From NCBI RefSeq assembly GCF_004353225.1, contig NZ_CP037934.1, positions 1,178,001 to 1,242,000 of the forward strand: a stretch of DNA of 64,000 nt. The letters are read 5' to 3'. Source of the DNA: Marinobacter sp. JH2 (GTDB lineage: Bacteria; Pseudomonadota; Gammaproteobacteria; Pseudomonadales; Oleiphilaceae). Below, piece by piece: positions 28,955 through 36,695 of this stretch; within the stretch, counting starts at the first letter, position 1, and each line of letters opens with the position of its first letter. A program made the position numbers and the translations under genes. The notes below the pieces were generated by a model that worked only from the letters and a program-made list of their open reading frames with translations, did no database searches and was not told where the DNA came from.

Positions 28955-29746
28955 TCAGTTAGCGCTCTCGAACGCCAGCGGACTCCGGTAACCAAGGCTG
29001 CTGTGCAGCCGTTCGGTATTATAAAAGCGTTCAATATAGTGTTTTATATGGTGTCTTAATTGGCGAAGCGTGACAAAGCTGGTTGCGTGCAGCAGTTCTC
29101 CTTTCAGGCTTTTAAAGAAGGACTCCACCTCGGCATTGTCTGTGCAGTAGCCCGGTCGGCTCATGCTGTGAACGATCTGGTGACGGGCAAGCATGTCGCG
29201 CATTTTAAGTGCCCGGAACTCGGTCCCCCGGTCGGTATGTAGTAAAAGACCTGGCGGCGGTGAGCGTTCCGCAAGGGCTTGTTTAAGAGCGCCGCTGGAT
29301 AGCTCGCCGTTCAGGCTGGCCTCCAGCTTCCAGCCCACGATGCGACGTGAAAACAGGTCAAGTACCACCGCCAGAAACACGTTCTTCCGCCCCATTTTGA
29401 TGTAGGTAACGTCGCTGCTCCATTGCTGGTTCATGAAAACTGGCTTCTCCGTGGCCAGACGATAGTTTGGCCATGCCCGCAGGATGGCCCGCCGGGTGAG
29501 CAAACGCCGATAGATTCGGTAGGTCCTAGCCTTCATGCCCCATTCCCGCATCAAGCGGGCCACACGATTTTCTCCCACTCGCACCCCTTGGCTTTTCAAG
29601 GCTTGGTAAACCTTTGGACTGCCATAGCGGCCCTCACTTTCGTTAAAGATCCTGCGTATCTTGAGCAACAGATCCGCATTCTCCATCGACCGTTTACCAG
29701 GCTTGCGATTGGCCCAGGCGTAGTACCCAGAGCGTGAAATATTCAA
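28955..29746 (-). CDS. IS3-family transposase OrfB (rve integrase domain)
   Basis: 263 aa as an independent frame: helix-turn-helix-like HTH_21 region, then the DDE integrase core. The catalytic residues are in WSSDVTYIKMG (D), LLHTDRGTEF (D) and DNAEVESFFKSLKGE (E). The C-terminus RLHSSLGYRSPLAFE is typical. It is probably made as a fusion to OrfA by -1 frameshifting at 29839-29845. In the shifted frame the joined region reads ...TTEAFRFVWQHRRAHGVKAL, continuous with NISRSGYYAW. Confidence 0.93.
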   Translation of the reverse strand: MNISRSGYYAWANRKPGKRSMENADLLLKIRRIFNESEGRYGSPKVYQALKSQGVRVGENRVARLMREWGMKARTYRIYRRLLTRRAILRAWPNYRLATEKPVFMNQQWSSDVTYIKMGRKNVFLAVVLDLFSRRIVGWKLEASLNGELSSGALKQALAERSPPPGLLLHTDRGTEFRALKMRDMLARHQIVHSMSRPGYCTDNAEVESFFKSLKGELLHATSFVTLRQLRHHIKHYIERFYNTERLHSSLGYRSPLAFESAN

Positions 29747-29763
29747 GTGGCGGCACAGGGCTT

Positions 29764-30135
29764 TTACGCCGTGTGCTCGTCGGTGCTGCCAGACGAATCG
29801 GAACGCTTCCGTCGTTCCTCGGCCTGAAAACGTTGAAACTTTTTTAGGATGTCGTTTTCCTCCTGAAGCTCCGCGATACGGCGTTTCAGGCGCGCGATCT
29901 CATCCTGCTCCTGGATCTTCTTCTTGGCATCAGCTGGCGCTTTCTTGACCCGTTTCATGGCGAACTTTCCTTCGCGGTATTCCTTACGCCAGCGTGACAG
30001 CATGAAGGGGTGAATATCCAGCGCTTCAGCAACGCTTTTGACACTGCGGTGAGCTTGGTGACTCCATTCCACCGCTTTGACTTTGAACTCAGTGGTGTAC
30101 TGCTGAGTTTTCTTCCCAATGAGCATCTTCGGCAT
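29764..30135 (-). CDS. IS3-family transposase OrfA
   Basis: 123 aa: an N-terminal helix-turn-helix (YTTEFKVKAVEWSHQ...SVAEALDIHPFMLSRWRKEY) and a C-terminal leucine-zipper (IARLKRRIAELQEENDILKK), the standard OrfA plan. It binds the element's ends and joins OrfB by frameshift. Apparently intact. Confidence 0.92.
   Translation of the reverse strand: MPKMLIGKKTQQYTTEFKVKAVEWSHQAHRSVKSVAEALDIHPFMLSRWRKEYREGKFAMKRVKKAPADAKKKIQEQDEIARLKRRIAELQEENDILKKFQRFQAEERRKRSDSSGSTDEHTA
29839..29845 (-). promoter_or_regulatory. A6G programmed -1 frameshift site of the IS3 element
   Basis: On the minus strand AAAAAAG lies in the ILKK codons near the end of OrfA. A -1 slip here enters the OrfB frame with no stop before OrfB. 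Confidence 0.8.
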
Positions 30136-30211
30136 CGTAGTTCTCCTGTTTCGGAGTTATCGATGCGTGTCTATTGAAGTGGGGGAAGTGCAGAGCATAT
30201 TTAATGGCCTT

Positions 30212-30222
30212 GTTAAGTGCAA
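30212..30222 (-). other. attC-like core site (R'' side) after osmC, truncated by IS3
   Basis: On the minus strand TTGCACTTAAC followed by AAGGCC. The osmC stop codon TAA lies inside it. ACTTAAC fits the integron core RYYYAAC. The remainder of the site is lost where the IS3 element begins at about 30186. The same 11 bases occur inverted at 30653-30663. Confidence 0.6.
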
Positions 30223-30620
30223 TTTTTTCCAACTTCTGCTGAATAAGTGATATCGATCGTAGAACTCAACATAAGACAAACATGACAATGCTTTTCTACA
30301 GCTTCTTGAGCTGCTCGCAAAATGTCAGACTCCTGAAAACTGACGCCACTTACTATAAAGTGCAAGTTTGCCGATTTATATAAACGAGGTTCTGATTCCG
30401 TTAGGGCGAAAGTAACTGTATTTTCTAAACTCTTAACTTCAAAACCTTGCTCTTGCAGTAGCAAGACGACATCCGTCGCACTGCATGAACCTAAAGCCGA
30501 CAATAGAACTTCCGTTGGACAAGGAGCTTTCTCACTTGTAGCGTCAACATTAAACGTAAAGCCGCCTTCAGTTAACACTTTAAAACGACAATCTCCATCC
30601 CACTTTATATTAATACTCAT
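30213..30620 (-). CDS. OsmC/Ohr family peroxiredoxin-like protein
   Basis: A 135-aa OsmC-fold protein for organic hydroperoxide or sulphur-species reduction. Both reactive cysteines are present, in ALGSCSATDVV and KHCHVCLML. AGGGAAG precedes the ATG. The gene is noticeably AT-richer than its surroundings, and its stop lies within an integron-like core site. With the matching inverted site upstream it forms a likely gene cassette. It sits between two insertion sequences. Confidence 0.9.
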   Translation of the reverse strand: MSINIKWDGDCRFKVLTEGGFTFNVDATSEKAPCPTEVLLSALGSCSATDVVLLLQEQGFEVKSLENTVTFALTESEPRLYKSANLHFIVSGVSFQESDILRAAQEAVEKHCHVCLMLSSTIDITYSAEVGKNCT

Positions 30621-30652
30621 ACTTCCCTACTTTTTGATGTCACTATTGCTGA

Positions 30653-30663
30653 TTGCACTTAAC
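30653..30663 (-). other. attC-like core site (R' side), left flank of IS1182 insertion
   Basis: The minus strand reads GTTAAGTGCAA, matching GTTRRRY. It is the 3' end of the preceding cassette's attC, separated from its other part (32502-32549) by the IS1182 element. Confidence 0.6.
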
Positions 30664-32501
30664 GAGGCTGTAGAAAAACCCAAAAACAAGCGAGCATTCC
30701 ACCGCCTACAATCTCGTTTGTGTTAGCCGGCCAGTTCGCCCAGCAATTTCCAGTTTCCGGATTGATTGCCCGCTATAGACCTCAATCCCGCTATTTCAGT
30801 GTTCAGGCGCTCTTAGCCTTCGGCCATGCGGCATTTCAAGGGTCATTGTTTCCCCCCGCTCACGCAGCCATCTGCCCATAATTCGCCAGTTTCTCAATAT
30901 TGTGCACCAAACAATACAACTGCCATTGCCCCTGCACTTTTCGCTTTCCACGCAGACTAAAACGGTTTAGACGTTTCGTTGTACCGATGTTGCCGAACAC
31001 TGGCTCCACCACCGACATGCGGTGGCTGTAGATTTCTTTGCCTTGCGGGCTATCTATCCGATGCTTCATCCAATCCGTGTAGTTCGGAAGCCGTTTGTTT
31101 GCGATGGTGAACGAGACTTGCCGCCCAGAACCTGTGCGGTGGTTAGCTGACGCCGGATTTTGCATACATCGATGTTTCTTTGGGCAATGCCTGCACTGGA
31201 GCAGACGGCCCTCGAATTGCACCCGGGTCTTACCGTTCTCGGTTTCCCGTGTGCCTTGGTAACTAATGGCGTTGCCAGCCGGACAGATACAGGTAAGGCT
31301 CACCGGATCGAACTGGAATTCACTTGCAGGAATGATGTTTTTCCATCCGGTTTTGGGCAGGTTCTGGTGCCGTTTTCCGTACTTGCCTTTCTGCTGCGCG
31401 AACTTGGGGTCCCGGCTTCGGAATTTGTTGTCCGGCACGTAGCCGTTGATTTGCCGCTCGTGCAAATACTTCATGTTCGCTTCGTTGGCGAAGCCCGTGT
31501 CCGCCGTAACGACAACACCTTGCTGGTAGATATTGTCAGCAATACCCAACTTCTTGAAGCGAGCTTCGACCGTTTCCAGCACGGGTTGCAGGGTGTGGTG
31601 TTCCTGCCCTTCCCCGAAGGCCTGAGCATCCACGATGACCTGGTGTTTCTTGTCCACCGTGGCCACGCCGTTATAGCCCTGGATCGTGCCTTTGCTGGTG
31701 GTCATCTTGGCGCTTTCGTTATCGGTGAGGTTGCTCTTCACTTCCTTGCGCCGTTTCCCTTGCCCCATCCTTGGGCTGCTCGTCTTTAGGAATCGGTCTA
31801 CTTTGGTCATCGCTTCGTCTAGCGATAGGATGGTTTTCGCACGGCGAATATCCCTATCCAGTTCGGCTTCGGTTTCGGCCTCATCCCGTTCGTGGTGTTC
31901 ACGCAGATGATGGCGAATCAGCCGCTTCAGCTTGTCTCGTTTTTCACCCAACTCCTTAAAGGTGCCCGACCATTCTTTGGCGGCGTTCGAGGACATTTTG
32001 CAGCCGTCGATGGCAAACAGCTCGTTGCCTAGCAAGCCTTGTTCGTGACACACCAGCAACACCTGCTCGAACAGCTCTTCGATTTCCTCAGCGTGGCTGC
32101 TAACGAACTTGGCCAAGGTAGTGAAGTGCGGAACGGTGTCGCAGGACAGTGCTTTAAAAATGATGTTGGTTTCGCAGCACCACTGGATTTCACGGCTGGA
32201 AGTGATGCCTTTGGAATAGGCGAACAGGATGATTTTCAGAAGAATAGCTGGATCGTAGGCCATGCGGCCGGTGTTGTCGTTGCGGTACTTGGGATGAAAC
32301 ACAGACAGATCCAGCTTGTGTTCAATCAGGTAATGAACGGCGTGTTCAAAGGTGCCCGGCTGGAGCTGCTCCTGGTAATTGATCACGACCATCGCATCTT
32401 GGTCGTAGTTGTAGTGCTTGAAACGAGGCATCCCGACGACTCCTTGTCTGTTTGCTCAATGCTACCAAAACCGGTCCGATTTAGGGTTTTTCTACAGCCT
32501 C
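30664..32501 (-). mobile_element. IS1182-family insertion sequence
   Basis: An 1838-base element with perfect 18-base terminal inverted repeats GAGGCTGTAGAAAAACCC (30664-30681 and 32484-32501) and one transposase gene. AAC occurs immediately outside both ends (30661-30663 and 32502-32504), consistent with a short target duplication. Positions 30682-30860 hold no gene. Confidence 0.9.
30860..32431 (-). CDS. IS1182-family transposase
   Basis: 523 aa, full length. It has an N-terminal DUF772-type domain (YDPAILLKIILFAYSKGITSSR), the central block ELFAIDGCKMSSNAAKEWSGT (catalytic Asp), the second Asp region VVTADTGFANEANMKYL, and the C-terminal DDE_6-type segment EIYSHRMSVVEPVFGNIGTTK (Glu). No internal stop was seen, so it may be active. 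Confidence 0.93.
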   Translation of the reverse strand: MPRFKHYNYDQDAMVVINYQEQLQPGTFEHAVHYLIEHKLDLSVFHPKYRNDNTGRMAYDPAILLKIILFAYSKGITSSREIQWCCETNIIFKALSCDTVPHFTTLAKFVSSHAEEIEELFEQVLLVCHEQGLLGNELFAIDGCKMSSNAAKEWSGTFKELGEKRDKLKRLIRHHLREHHERDEAETEAELDRDIRRAKTILSLDEAMTKVDRFLKTSSPRMGQGKRRKEVKSNLTDNESAKMTTSKGTIQGYNGVATVDKKHQVIVDAQAFGEGQEHHTLQPVLETVEARFKKLGIADNIYQQGVVVTADTGFANEANMKYLHERQINGYVPDNKFRSRDPKFAQQKGKYGKRHQNLPKTGWKNIIPASEFQFDPVSLTCICPAGNAISYQGTRETENGKTRVQFEGRLLQCRHCPKKHRCMQNPASANHRTGSGRQVSFTIANKRLPNYTDWMKHRIDSPQGKEIYSHRMSVVEPVFGNIGTTKRLNRFSLRGKRKVQGQWQLYCLVHNIEKLANYGQMAA

Positions 32502-32549
32502 AACGCCCGCCTCAGCCGCCGAAGGTCGGCCTGGAGGCCCTTGTTAACT
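32502..32549 (-). other. attC-like recombination site interrupted by IS1182
   Basis: On the minus strand the site begins AGTTAAC just at the stop codon of the 90-aa gene, runs through a GC-rich hairpin (GCCTC...GAGGC with inner GCCG...CGGC), and ends GGCGGGCGTT at the IS1182 end. Joined to 30663 downward across one AAC, it becomes ...GGCGTTAAGTGC, a complete site of about 55 bases. Core and inner stem match integron attC architecture. Confidence 0.65.
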
Positions 32550-32816
32550 GTGGGACGCGATAAGCTCATGCACCCACGCTTTAAGCTTAGGAATTACTTC
32601 TTGAGCTTCAGACTCAAAGCCCTCCTCATCGAAATACCCTTCGGTTTCAACTTTGTACTGCCAATCTCGACCTTCTTGGATCACTGAATAAGGAACACCT
32701 TCCAAGGCCTCGATTGAGTCGCACAATCGTTCTGCAAAGGCATCCCGACCATCACGCTTTTTATCGTATTCATCTATCTCAGATAAAAGCCTTCCCAACA
32801 CGGCTCTATTCGACAT
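32544..32816 (-). CDS. Hypothetical protein (90 aa), probable gene cassette
   Basis: A small acidic soluble protein (LLSEIDEYDKKRDGRDAFAE; WQYKVETEGYFDEEGFESEA), not recognised. The TAA stop is part of the attC-like core 32543-32549. The inverted counterpart ACAGTTAAC at 32837-32845 precedes the gene, so the unit of about 300 bases has cassette form. Confidence 0.6.
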   Translation of the reverse strand: MSNRAVLGRLLSEIDEYDKKRDGRDAFAERLCDSIEALEGVPYSVIQEGRDWQYKVETEGYFDEEGFESEAQEVIPKLKAWVHELIASHS

Positions 32817-32845
32817 AGCTCACCAAACCCGTTCGTACAGTTAAC

Positions 32846-33240
32846 AGCAATTAGACCGCGTTCCACGATATTGTAAAAAAGTGCGTTCTACATAACTCCG
32901 CACCACCCTTTCCTTTCGGGCATTCAATTTACCAACCTAAACAGTAGCTTAGTTTATTGCAGTTTTGGCAACAAGTAATCGCGTGACCTCTCGTTTTTGC
33001 TCATTCAATAATGAGTGGTTGCGCTTCAGCGTGGCTACAAATCGGCAAAGCCGAGGAGAGTACAGTTTTCACGAGGGAATAATCGGGCAACATGGATGAA
33101 ACAGGTTACTTACGACGGGGCTGAAGAATGCAGGCTTGGGTTCCGTAAGAAAACACAGCCAAAGCGGTCTACATCAGGTTTGAATAGCGAGAACGAAGAC
33201 GGTCAACCAAGGAGGGAATCGGCAAACTTATGGATCTAAA
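32846..33240. other. Gap between cassette region and tRNA-Leu; no gene recognised
   Basis: About 395 bases. An open frame on the plus strand at 33015-33239 is basic and low in hydrophobic residues and looks non-coding. No integron integrase, attI or transposase end could be recognised. The part next to 32845 is AT-rich. Confidence 0.5.
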
Positions 33241-33327
33241 TGGTGCCCGGAGCCGGAATCGAACCGGCACGACCTAACGGTCGAGAGATTTTAAGTCTCT
33301 TGTGTCTACCAATTTCACCATCCGGGC
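33241..33327 (-). tRNA. tRNA-Leu (anticodon TAA)
   Basis: The reverse complement folds as a class II tRNA of 87 bases with CCA encoded. The acceptor arm is GCCCGGA/TCCGGGC, the D-loop is GAAATTGGTAGAC, the anticodon loop CTTAAAA gives TAA, a long variable arm follows (TCGACCGTTAGGTCG), and the T-loop is GGTTCGAATCC. Confidence 0.96.
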
Positions 33328-33439
33328 ATAGGAGGGAAAAATCTGAAGGCCAAGATTGTATAAGGCTCCGTTGCCTAACGCAATTCCGATCTTTAACTTC
33401 CTGCCCAAGCTGTTTATTTTGCGAGCAATCTGGCTGTTT

Positions 33440-34060
33440 TTATGGGTTTATCGCGATGCCTTTGTAGATATAGCCCGCAATTTTGGGTGCGTTGGGGATG
33501 TATAGGTTTTCAAGTTCCTGAATCTCGAAGCCGCCCTGCTTGAGTAAGTCGGCAATGTTGCGGTTGAGGTGGCAGCCCCCGGCCAGTTTTTTCCAACCCG
33601 GGGTGATCCGGTGTTGCCATTTGCAGGTACCTTTATCAGGCGATTCACCGTGTTCAAGGAACAGCAGCTCCCCACCCGGCTTGAGTACTCGCTTCATTTG
33701 CTCGAGAGCGGCTTGCCAATCGGGGATGGTGCACAGGGTGAAGGTCAGCAGAATGGTGTCTACGGAGTCATCTTCTAACGGTATTTTCTCGCCAGGAAGG
33801 TCTAACCATTCTACCTTGATAGACGAGCGGTTGAGGTTTGCCTGGGCTTTGCGGCGCATTCCTTCAGACGGTTCCAGGCCGTACACCATTTCAACACGGC
33901 CAGGATCGTAGAATTCGAGGTTGATGCCAGAGCCCATGCCAACTTCCAGAACTCGGCCTTTTGCACGGGGAACCACCTGGCTACGAAGCTTCATCACCTG
34001 GCCCATAGAACAGGCTTTGTCGATGATGTGAGGCAGGATGCGATTTTCGTAAAAACTCAT
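33440..34060 (-). CDS. Class I SAM-dependent methyltransferase (METTL7-like)
   Basis: A 206-aa cytosolic methyltransferase with SAM motif I VLEVGMGSGINLEFY, acidic loop YGLEPSEGM, and post motifs DTILLTFTLCTIPD and LLFLEHGES. The C-terminal block WQHRITPGWKKLAGGCHLNR is typical of the METTL7/thiol-methyltransferase-like branch. The substrate is unknown. It is divergent from cydA by about 190 bases. Confidence 0.85.
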   Translation of the reverse strand: MSFYENRILPHIIDKACSMGQVMKLRSQVVPRAKGRVLEVGMGSGINLEFYDPGRVEMVYGLEPSEGMRRKAQANLNRSSIKVEWLDLPGEKIPLEDDSVDTILLTFTLCTIPDWQAALEQMKRVLKPGGELLFLEHGESPDKGTCKWQHRITPGWKKLAGGCHLNRNIADLLKQGGFEIQELENLYIPNAPKIAGYIYKGIAINP

Positions 34061-34149
34061 TGGTTCACCGTAGTTGGCTCGATTTGTTGTTGTGATATGT
34101 CAAGAGTGCGACAAATTGTCTCGCGTTTCTCTGGTATGATCACGTTAGC

Positions 34150-34170
34150 ATTACCGTAACCGCTGGTAAT
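34150..34170. promoter_or_regulatory. Inverted repeat upstream of cydA
   Basis: ATTACC-N9-GGTAAT, 79 bases before the cydA start, in the gap to the divergent methyltransferase. It could be an operator for the oxidase operon; it does not match an FNR or ArcA box. Confidence 0.4.
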
Positions 34171-34248
34171 AACAATATTACAAAATGCACCAGACTGTTG
34201 CTGTGCGGGCTACGCCCTTTTGTAAGCATGTCATTGCTGGAGGTTCCT

Positions 34249-35694
34249 ATGGAGCTAGATCCCCTCATTTTATCGCGAATCCAGTTCGCGTTTGTCGTGT
34301 CATTTCACGCCATTTTCCCGGTGTTTACGATCGGGCTTGCCTCCTATATTGCCCTACTCGAAGGGCTTGGCTACAAAACGAAGAATCCGGTTTGGATTAC
34401 TCTGTCCACCTTCTGGACCAAGGTTTTTGCGGTAGTGTTCGGTATGGGCGTGGTGTCAGGCATCGTGATGTCCTTTCAGTTCGGCACCAACTGGAGCAAT
34501 TTCGCGCAGGCTTCAGCCAACTTCCTCGGGCCGGTTCTAAGCTATGAGGTGCTTACCGCGTTCTTCCTGGAAGCCGCTTTCTTGGGAGTTCTGCTCTTTG
34601 GCCGCGATAAGGTGCCACCTGGGGTGCACCTGTTCTCAGCCATTATGGTGGCCATCGGTACCCTTATTTCCACGTTCTGGATTCTATCTGCCAACAGCTG
34701 GATGCAAACACCTGCCGGTACAGAACTTCGTGACGGCACGTTTCATATCTTGTCTTGGGGCGAGGCCATTTTTAATCCGTCCTTCAAGTTCCGCTTGATG
34801 CACATGGTGCTAGCTTCCTTCCTAACCGGTAGTTTCGTGGTCGCCGGTGTAAGTGCCTGGTACATCCTCAAAGGGCGCGAAGTGGAAGCGAACAAGAAAG
34901 CTCTCTCGATGTGTTTGTGGCTGTTGCTGTTCATTGCGCCAGCGCAAGCGGTTGTGGGCGATTTCCACGGTTTGAACACGCTGGAACACCAGCCGATGAA
35001 GGTGGCAGCAATGGAAGGCCATTGGGAAACCTCCACTAATGTGCCCCTTTTATTGTTTGCGATTCCAGACCAGGAAAACCAGACCAATCATTTCGAAATC
35101 GGCATTCCCAGCCTCGCCAGTTTGATTCTCACCCACGATTTCGATGGTGAGATTCTTGGTTTGAAGGAAGTCCCGGTTGAAGAACAACCTCCAGTGGCGA
35201 TTGTGTTCTGGTCGTTCCGGGTGATGGTCGGCCTTGGCATGCTGATGATTTTGTTTGCGATTACCGGGCTGGTTCTGCGTAAAGGTGGCCGTTTGTATAA
35301 GGCCCGTTGGTACCTGCAAGGGCTCCGGGCCATGAGTATTGCGCCGTTTCTTGCGGTTTTGACGGGCTGGTTTGTGACTGAAACGGGTCGTGCGCCCTGG
35401 TTGGTGTACGGCATGATGACGCAGGCAGAATCGGTTACCCCGTCTCTCACCGGTGGCATGGCGCTGTTCACCTTGATTGGCTACATCCTGGTATATGCCT
35501 CCATCTTCTCGGCCGGTTTGTACTACCTGATGCGGGTTCTGTACGTAGGGCTGGAAGACGATGGTGGCCATACCGAAGACGAGGCCGACCGCCCTGCCCG
35601 CCCACTGTCTGCTGCTCACGTTCAGTTCGAATACGATGCAGAGAAAAACGCGGCAAATCCGGCGAAAACCGCCACTGAAGGAGGGCAACAATAA
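34249..35694 (+). CDS. cydA: Cytochrome bd-type quinol oxidase subunit I
   Basis: A 481-aa inner-membrane haem subunit that oxidises quinol and reduces O2 with high affinity. Visible: haem His region SFHAIFPVFTIG, the motif QPMKVAAMEGHW, and GRAPWLVYG. The Q-loop is short, so it belongs to the CioA-like short-loop class often called cyanide-insensitive. Start at 34249, with TGGAGG about 6 bases upstream. First gene of cydABDC; its TAA overlaps the cydB ATG by one base. Confidence 0.96.
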   Translation: MELDPLILSRIQFAFVVSFHAIFPVFTIGLASYIALLEGLGYKTKNPVWITLSTFWTKVFAVVFGMGVVSGIVMSFQFGTNWSNFAQASANFLGPVLSYEVLTAFFLEAAFLGVLLFGRDKVPPGVHLFSAIMVAIGTLISTFWILSANSWMQTPAGTELRDGTFHILSWGEAIFNPSFKFRLMHMVLASFLTGSFVVAGVSAWYILKGREVEANKKALSMCLWLLLFIAPAQAVVGDFHGLNTLEHQPMKVAAMEGHWETSTNVPLLLFAIPDQENQTNHFEIGIPSLASLILTHDFDGEILGLKEVPVEEQPPVAIVFWSFRVMVGLGMLMILFAITGLVLRKGGRLYKARWYLQGLRAMSIAPFLAVLTGWFVTETGRAPWLVYGMMTQAESVTPSLTGGMALFTLIGYILVYASIFSAGLYYLMRVLYVGLEDDGGHTEDEADRPARPLSAAHVQFEYDAEKNAANPAKTATEGGQQ

Positions 35695-36695
35695 TGGAAG
35701 TGTTCGATTTAGCCCTCATCTGGGCATTTATCATCGGTTTTGGAATCATCATGTACGTCCTGATGGACGGCTTTGACCTGGGGATCGGCATTCTGTTCCC
35801 CTTTGCACCTTCGGAAGAAGATCGGGACACCATGATGAATTCGGTGGCGCCGGTCTGGGACGGTAACGAAACCTGGTTAGTGTTGGGCGGGGCCGGTTTG
35901 CTGGCTGCGTTTCCAATGGTGTACAGCATCATTCTGCCCGCCATGTACATTGGTGTGTTTTTGATGCTGGCCGGTTTGATTTTCCGTGGAGTGGCTTTTG
36001 AATTCCGATTCAAAGCGCGCAGCTCTCGCTACCTATGGAACTGGTCGTTCGCGGGTGGCTCAACCGTTGCGACCTTCGCTCAAGGTGCGGTGGTTGGCGC
36101 GTACATTCAGGGTTTCAACACTGTGGATGGCGTTTACGTTGGCGGTGCGCTGGATTGGTTAACGCCCTTTACCGTATTAACCGGTTTAGGCACTTTGGCG
36201 GGTTATGCCTTGCTAGGCTCCACTTGGTTGATTCTAAAAACCGAAGGTCGCCTGCAAGACTGGGCTTACCGCATTACCACACCGCTTTTAATCACCGTTC
36301 TGGTGGTGTTCGGCATTATCAGTGTTTGGACCCCCTTCGTTGATCACATGGTATGGGACCGCTGGTTCTCGAACCTCGGTATTATCTGGATTCTGCCAGC
36401 CATAACGTTGCTGTGCGCATTCCAAATCTGGCGCTCGGTGCGCAATCGGTTTGAGGGCATGCCGTTTGTGGCCACCATGGGTCTGTTTATTACTACTTAC
36501 CTCGGTTTGATCGTCAGCCGGTGGCCCTATGTGGTGCCACCCAACTACACCCTTTGGGACGCCGCCTCGGCTCCGGAAGCGCAGCTGTTCTTGCTGTTGG
36601 GCTTGCTGTTCGTGATTCCCATCATTCTGGTTTACACCGCCTGGACCTATTGGGTGTTCCGCGGCAAGGTGCGCGCCGGAGAGGGGTACCATTAA
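35694..36695 (+). CDS. cydB: Cytochrome bd-type quinol oxidase subunit II
   Basis: 333 aa, eight to nine membrane segments, with the family N-terminus IWAFIIGFGIIMYVLMDGFDLGIG and the MMNSVAPVWDGNETWLV block. It forms the heterodimer with CydA. No separate CydX-like small frame is seen after it; cydD starts directly after the stop. Confidence 0.96.
   Translation: MEVFDLALIWAFIIGFGIIMYVLMDGFDLGIGILFPFAPSEEDRDTMMNSVAPVWDGNETWLVLGGAGLLAAFPMVYSIILPAMYIGVFLMLAGLIFRGVAFEFRFKARSSRYLWNWSFAGGSTVATFAQGAVVGAYIQGFNTVDGVYVGGALDWLTPFTVLTGLGTLAGYALLGSTWLILKTEGRLQDWAYRITTPLLITVLVVFGIISVWTPFVDHMVWDRWFSNLGIIWILPAITLLCAFQIWRSVRNRFEGMPFVATMGLFITTYLGLIVSRWPYVVPPNYTLWDAASAPEAQLFLLLGLLFVIPIILVYTAWTYWVFRGKVRAGEGYH

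Larger units (their letters stand above)
28928..30186 (-). mobile_element. IS3-family insertion sequence
   Basis: A 1259-base element bounded by 22-base imperfect inverted repeats (17 matches): TCCCCCAAATAATGAGACAC at 28928 onward, against the reverse complement of 30165-30186. It encodes OrfA and OrfB in overlapping-frame style with an A6G slippery run. No clear target duplication is seen at the flanks, so exact ends are uncertain by a few bases or the element has rearranged. Confidence 0.85.

Noticed and set aside
28824-28955. Upstream in-frame extension of DUF3703 into the IS3 end
   Set aside because: A strong ribosome binding site at the 28823 ATG matches the family N-terminus; the extension has no family similarity and crosses the IS boundary.
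31160-31789. Long plus-strand open frame inside the IS1182 transposase
   Set aside because: Mirror of the transposase coding strand; the minus-strand gene has full transposase motifs.
33015-33239. Basic 74-codon open frame before tRNA-Leu
   Set aside because: It has no hydrophobic core, no ribosome binding site and no family resemblance; it looks like open non-coding DNA.
32846-33240. Search for an integron integrase or attI next to the cassettes
   Set aside because: No tyrosine-recombinase motifs on either strand, so no integrase was annotated.
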